From positions 1-8,916 of the forward strand of contig JAGLDN010000031.1 in NCBI GenBank assembly GCA_023145575.1: DNA of 8,916 bases. The letters run 5' to 3'. Shown here piece by piece: positions 6,197 through 8,916 of this stretch. The number at the start of each line of letters is the position of its first letter. The stretch's first letter is position 1. The DNA is from Psychromonas sp. (GTDB lineage: Bacteria > Pseudomonadota > Gammaproteobacteria > Enterobacterales > Psychromonadaceae). The position numbers and the translations under genes were made by a program. A model generated the notes under the pieces. It did no database searches, was not told the origin of the DNA, and saw only the letters and a list, made by a program, of their open reading frames with translations.

Positions 6197-8185
6197 TTAT
6201 AGTGAGTTTGCTGTCTCGACCACATTCTTCACCGTGAAACCATACAGCTCAAAGAGTTGATCGGCGGGAGCAGACTCGCCAAAGGTTGTCATACCAATAA
6301 TTTTACCGTTGATACCGACGTACTTGTACCAGTAATCCGCAATACCAGCTTCAATGGCAACCCGTTTAATTACGTGTGCTGGTAAAACTGACTCCTTGTA
6401 TTGTGCTGATTGCACTTCAAATACATCAGTTGATGGCATTGAAACAACACGAACCGCTTTGCCTTGAGACGTTAGCTTTTCATGCGCTTCTACTGCAAGT
6501 TGCACTTCAGATCCTGTTGCAATTAAAATTATTTCACACGGTCCCTCACTCTCAAGTAATACATAAGCACCTTTCGCAACGGCAGCTAATTGCTGTGCAT
6601 CGCGCGCTTGCGGTTTAAGGGTTTGCCTGCAAAAAATAAGTGATGTTGGCCCATCAACACGTTCTATGGCACTCTTCCATGCAACAGCTGATTCAACGCT
6701 ATCACAGGGGCGCCATAGATCCATATTGGGCGTAAAGCGTAAGCTTGCAATTTGCTCTACCGCTTGATGAGTGGGACCATCTTCACCCAGCCCAATTGAA
6801 TCGTGTGTAAATACCTCAATTGCACGTTGCTTCATTAATGCAGACATACGCAAGGCATTACGCGAATATTCCATAAACATCAAAAAGGTAGCACCATAAG
6901 GTATGAAGCCTTTATGCAGCGCAATACCGTTAACGATAGCTGTCATAGCAAATTCACGTACTCCGTAATGCAAGTAATTGCCAGATGCATCAGTTGCTGT
7001 CAGTGCTTTAGTACCTGTCCACATTGTTAGGTTTGATGGTGATAAATCTGATGAGCCGCCAAACAATTCAGGTAAAAATTGACTGAACTCTTCAATACAG
7101 TTCTGGGATGCTTTACGTGTTGCAATAATAGTTGAATTAGCTTGTAAATCTTCAATATATCTTGAGGATTTTTCAGCCCAGCTTTCTGGCAATTTATCAC
7201 TTGTTCGTCGTTTGTATTCAGCCGCAAGCGCTGGATATTGTTCGGCATATGCTGCAAATTTTTTATCCCAAGACTTCTCAATTGCAATGCCGGATTTCTT
7301 CGCGTCCCAATCTGCATAAATATCATCCGGTACTTCAAAATCACCATAATTCCAACCGAGAGCTTTACGCGTTGCAATGACCTCATCTTGACCCAAGGGT
7401 GCGCCGTGACAGTTATGTTTGCCTTGTTTATTTGGCGATCCATAACCGATGATGGTTTTACAACAAATCAGGGTCGGTTTTAATTTTTCAGCGCGTGCAG
7501 CCACAATCGCTGAATTAATTTCTTTAGCATTGTGCCCGTCAATAGAAATAACATGCCAACCGTATGCTCTAAACCGTGCAGGTGTGTCATCCGTAAACCA
7601 ACCTTCAACTTCCCCATCAATTGAAATACCGTTGTTGTCCCAAAACGCAATAAGCTTACCAAGCCCTAACGTGCCAGCTAAGGAGCATGCTTCGTGGGAA
7701 ATACCTTCCATTAAGCAACCATCACCGAAAAATGTATAGGTATAGTGATCCACAATCTCATGATCTTTTTGATTAAACTGTGCGGCAAGTGATTTTTCAG
7801 AAATCGCCATACCTACTGCATTAGCAAGGCCTTGGCCTAATGGCCCTGTTGTTGTTTCAACACCAGGAGTGTAACCTAATTCTGGATGACCAGGCGTTTT
7901 AGAGTGTAATTGACGAAAAGATTTAATGTCGTTAATTGAAAGATCATAACCGCAAAGATGTAATAACGAATAAAGCAACATTGAACCATGCCCATTTGAT
8001 AAAATAAAACGGTCGCGATCAACCCACTGAGGGTTTGTTGGGTTATGTTCTAAAAAATCACGCCATAATACTTCGGCAATATCAGCCATTCCAAGTGGCG
8101 CCCCAGGGTGCCCTGAATTTGCTTTTTGAATTGCGTCCATACTTAATGCTCGAATTGCATTTGCTAGATCTTTACGAGATGGCAT
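6197..8185 (-). CDS. tkt: transketolase
   Basis: 662 residues, one fewer than E. coli TktA, and complete. This cytoplasmic thiamine-diphosphate enzyme moves two-carbon ketol units between ketose and aldose phosphates in the non-oxidative pentose phosphate pathway. Catalytic residues sit at family positions: H26 (SGHPGAP), H66 (GHGSM), H100, TPP/metal motif GDG at 154-156 with N185, H260 (CHGAPLG), R358, S385, the cofactor-activating E411 (REFAMT), D469 and H473 (GEDGPTHQ), and R520. Domains run PP (about 1-320), Pyr (about 350-525) and C-terminal (about 540-662). The ATG at 8185 has AGGAG six bases upstream, fixing the start. It converges on ilvD and ends at its own terminator. The usual companions gapA/epd, pgk or fba are not in the window. 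No clear promoter was found. Confidence 0.98.
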   Translation of the reverse strand: MPSRKDLANAIRALSMDAIQKANSGHPGAPLGMADIAEVLWRDFLEHNPTNPQWVDRDRFILSNGHGSMLLYSLLHLCGYDLSINDIKSFRQLHSKTPGHPELGYTPGVETTTGPLGQGLANAVGMAISEKSLAAQFNQKDHEIVDHYTYTFFGDGCLMEGISHEACSLAGTLGLGKLIAFWDNNGISIDGEVEGWFTDDTPARFRAYGWHVISIDGHNAKEINSAIVAARAEKLKPTLICCKTIIGYGSPNKQGKHNCHGAPLGQDEVIATRKALGWNYGDFEVPDDIYADWDAKKSGIAIEKSWDKKFAAYAEQYPALAAEYKRRTSDKLPESWAEKSSRYIEDLQANSTIIATRKASQNCIEEFSQFLPELFGGSSDLSPSNLTMWTGTKALTATDASGNYLHYGVREFAMTAIVNGIALHKGFIPYGATFLMFMEYSRNALRMSALMKQRAIEVFTHDSIGLGEDGPTHQAVEQIASLRFTPNMDLWRPCDSVESAVAWKSAIERVDGPTSLIFCRQTLKPQARDAQQLAAVAKGAYVLLESEGPCEIILIATGSEVQLAVEAHEKLTSQGKAVRVVSMPSTDVFEVQSAQYKESVLPAHVIKRVAIEAGIADYWYKYVGINGKIIGMTTFGESAPADQLFELYGFTVKNVVETANSL

Positions 8186-8261
8186 AATTTACTCCTGATT
8201 ATTGTTGATAAAATTTGATATTGATTTAACCAAAGATGTATTGCCCTGCATATAATTGGAA

Positions 8262-8327
8262 ATCAACGCAATGCGCGAGGTGACTTATTAACCATTACCA
8301 CAATCGGTGTTGATAAGTTGCGTTGAT
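8262..8327. repeat. 10-bp perfect inverted repeat upstream of tkt
   Basis: ATCAACGCAA (8262-8271) and TTGCGTTGAT (8318-8327) are exact reverse complements, 46 bp apart, about 75-140 bp before the tkt start. They could be paired operator sites for a looping regulator or the base of a leader hairpin. The distance fits either. No regulator is assigned. Confidence 0.4.
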
Positions 8328-8894
8328 CAAAACCGTGTTAATTGCTATCGTTTCAACATGTTCGATTATTGTAATGCTTAGCTGATCATCGAACTCGCGC
8401 AGCACAAGTAAGGGAAATTTCACCCATTTGCCATGCTAACGTTTCATTTTAAAATGATTTGGACAGTTAATGACATTATTTTACTAAAATCATAGGCTCA
8501 ATCAACCTATTTATAATTCAAGCTAACCTAAGTTCCAGTAAATCACCTCAAAATGCTTTGTAAGTCTCAAGCTTGACTATCAAATTAAGGCGCAATATAA
8601 CACAATTATTATGTAACGAATTAGTATTTTTTATATATACCCATGTGAAGTGAAATTGCTTTGTCAGGCTTTAGCTCGGACATCAGACTAAGGCGTAACA
8701 GCAGGTTTATCAACGATTACCGATTCTAATTGTTGAGCCGTCGCATTAACGAAGGTATATTAATAATTTATTGTTACTCCATATTCGAATGTTATAACGA
8801 AGCAGTGCCTTTTTTTCATAAGAAACAGATCTCTAGCATAAGCTCCGAAGGGTAATGTAATTAGCATCAATCAACAAAGTTATAAAATCTCAAT

Positions 8895-8916
8895 CTAGGG
8901 GCTGTTGATCTTTGTT
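8895..8916. mobile_element. possible insertion-sequence end cut by the window edge
   Basis: The window ends with CTAG overlapping GGGGCTGTTGATC and CTTTGTT. G-rich starts followed by CTGTTGA or TTGTTGA are typical of IS5-type terminal inverted repeats, and CTAG would suit the YTAR-type target duplication of some IS5 elements. AACAAAG at 8873-8879 is complementary to the last seven bases. No transposase is visible and the partner end is outside the window, so this is only a lead. Confidence 0.25.

Larger units (their letters stand above)
8186..8916. other. 731 bp upstream of tkt, no convincing gene
   Basis: No frame with a credible ribosome site was seen on either strand. The stretch holds a 14-bp palindrome TCATTTTAAAATGA (8444-8457), ATTTTA-C-TAAAAT (8478-8490), ATAGG/CCTAT (8492-8510), TCAAGCTTGA (8567-8576), and GCTTTAG/CTAAGGC (8668-8694, one wobble). 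A run of seven T at 8810-8816 lacks a stem. A 23-codon minus-strand frame at 8688-8759, ending VIVDKPAVTP, could be a gene relic but has no start. Confidence 0.45.

Noticed and set aside
7027..7443. 138-codon minus-strand frame inside tkt
   Set aside because: It overlaps the complete transketolase in another frame, is rich in N, Q and K with no domain, and crosses no gap in the enzyme. It is a shadow frame.
8688..8759. 23-codon protein-like frame ending VIVDKPAVTP on the minus strand
   Set aside because: No start codon or ribosome site, bounded by stops; too short to call a gene or pseudogene.
8810..8816. T-run as a plus-strand terminator
   Set aside because: No stem precedes it and no plus-strand gene is present.
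1..8916. tRNA, rRNA, CRISPR array, defence system
   Set aside because: No cloverleaf, rRNA-like core sequence, regularly spaced repeats or defence-type domains were seen in either strand by eye.

Overview
The window reads as chromosomal DNA from an AT-rich gammaproteobacterium. ComM, IlvD and transketolase are all full length and of the E. coli type, with the same active-site positions and near-identical lengths. An outer-membrane beta-barrel gene confirms a Gram-negative envelope. Coding DNA looks around 40-45% GC and several spacers fall to 25-30%. Genus cannot be set from this sequence; a Legionella/Coxiella-like lineage is only a guess.

Layout, left to right: comM (minus, 129-1649) with a weak terminator-like hairpin beyond its stop; a 375 bp spacer; a gene for a POTRA-less Omp85-type barrel (minus, 2025-3239); a 753 bp divergent spacer; ilvD (plus, 3993-5831); a 365 bp convergent spacer; tkt (minus, 6197-8185) with a good bidirectional terminator; then 731 bp with no convincing gene, ending in what may be an insertion-sequence terminus cut by the window edge.

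The four main genes are not an operon and have unrelated jobs: DNA uptake and recombination, outer-membrane function, branched-chain amino-acid synthesis, and the non-oxidative pentose phosphate pathway. Each seems to be its own transcription unit.

The unexplained material lies between genes. (1) At 3509-3633 several short complementary segments can form competing hairpins, and one pairs with the start region of a possible 60-codon single-helix membrane peptide (3626-3808). The GC content there jumps from about 25-28% in the flanks to 40-44%. (2) At 5908-6084, between ilvD and tkt, a GC-richer block is closed by complementary ends, holds several hairpins, and has a 58-codon open frame on the minus strand that lacks a good ribosome binding site. 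(3) Strong Shine-Dalgarno-like sequences with no usable start follow ilvD and precede the barrel gene. No tRNA, rRNA, CRISPR array or complete mobile element was seen.
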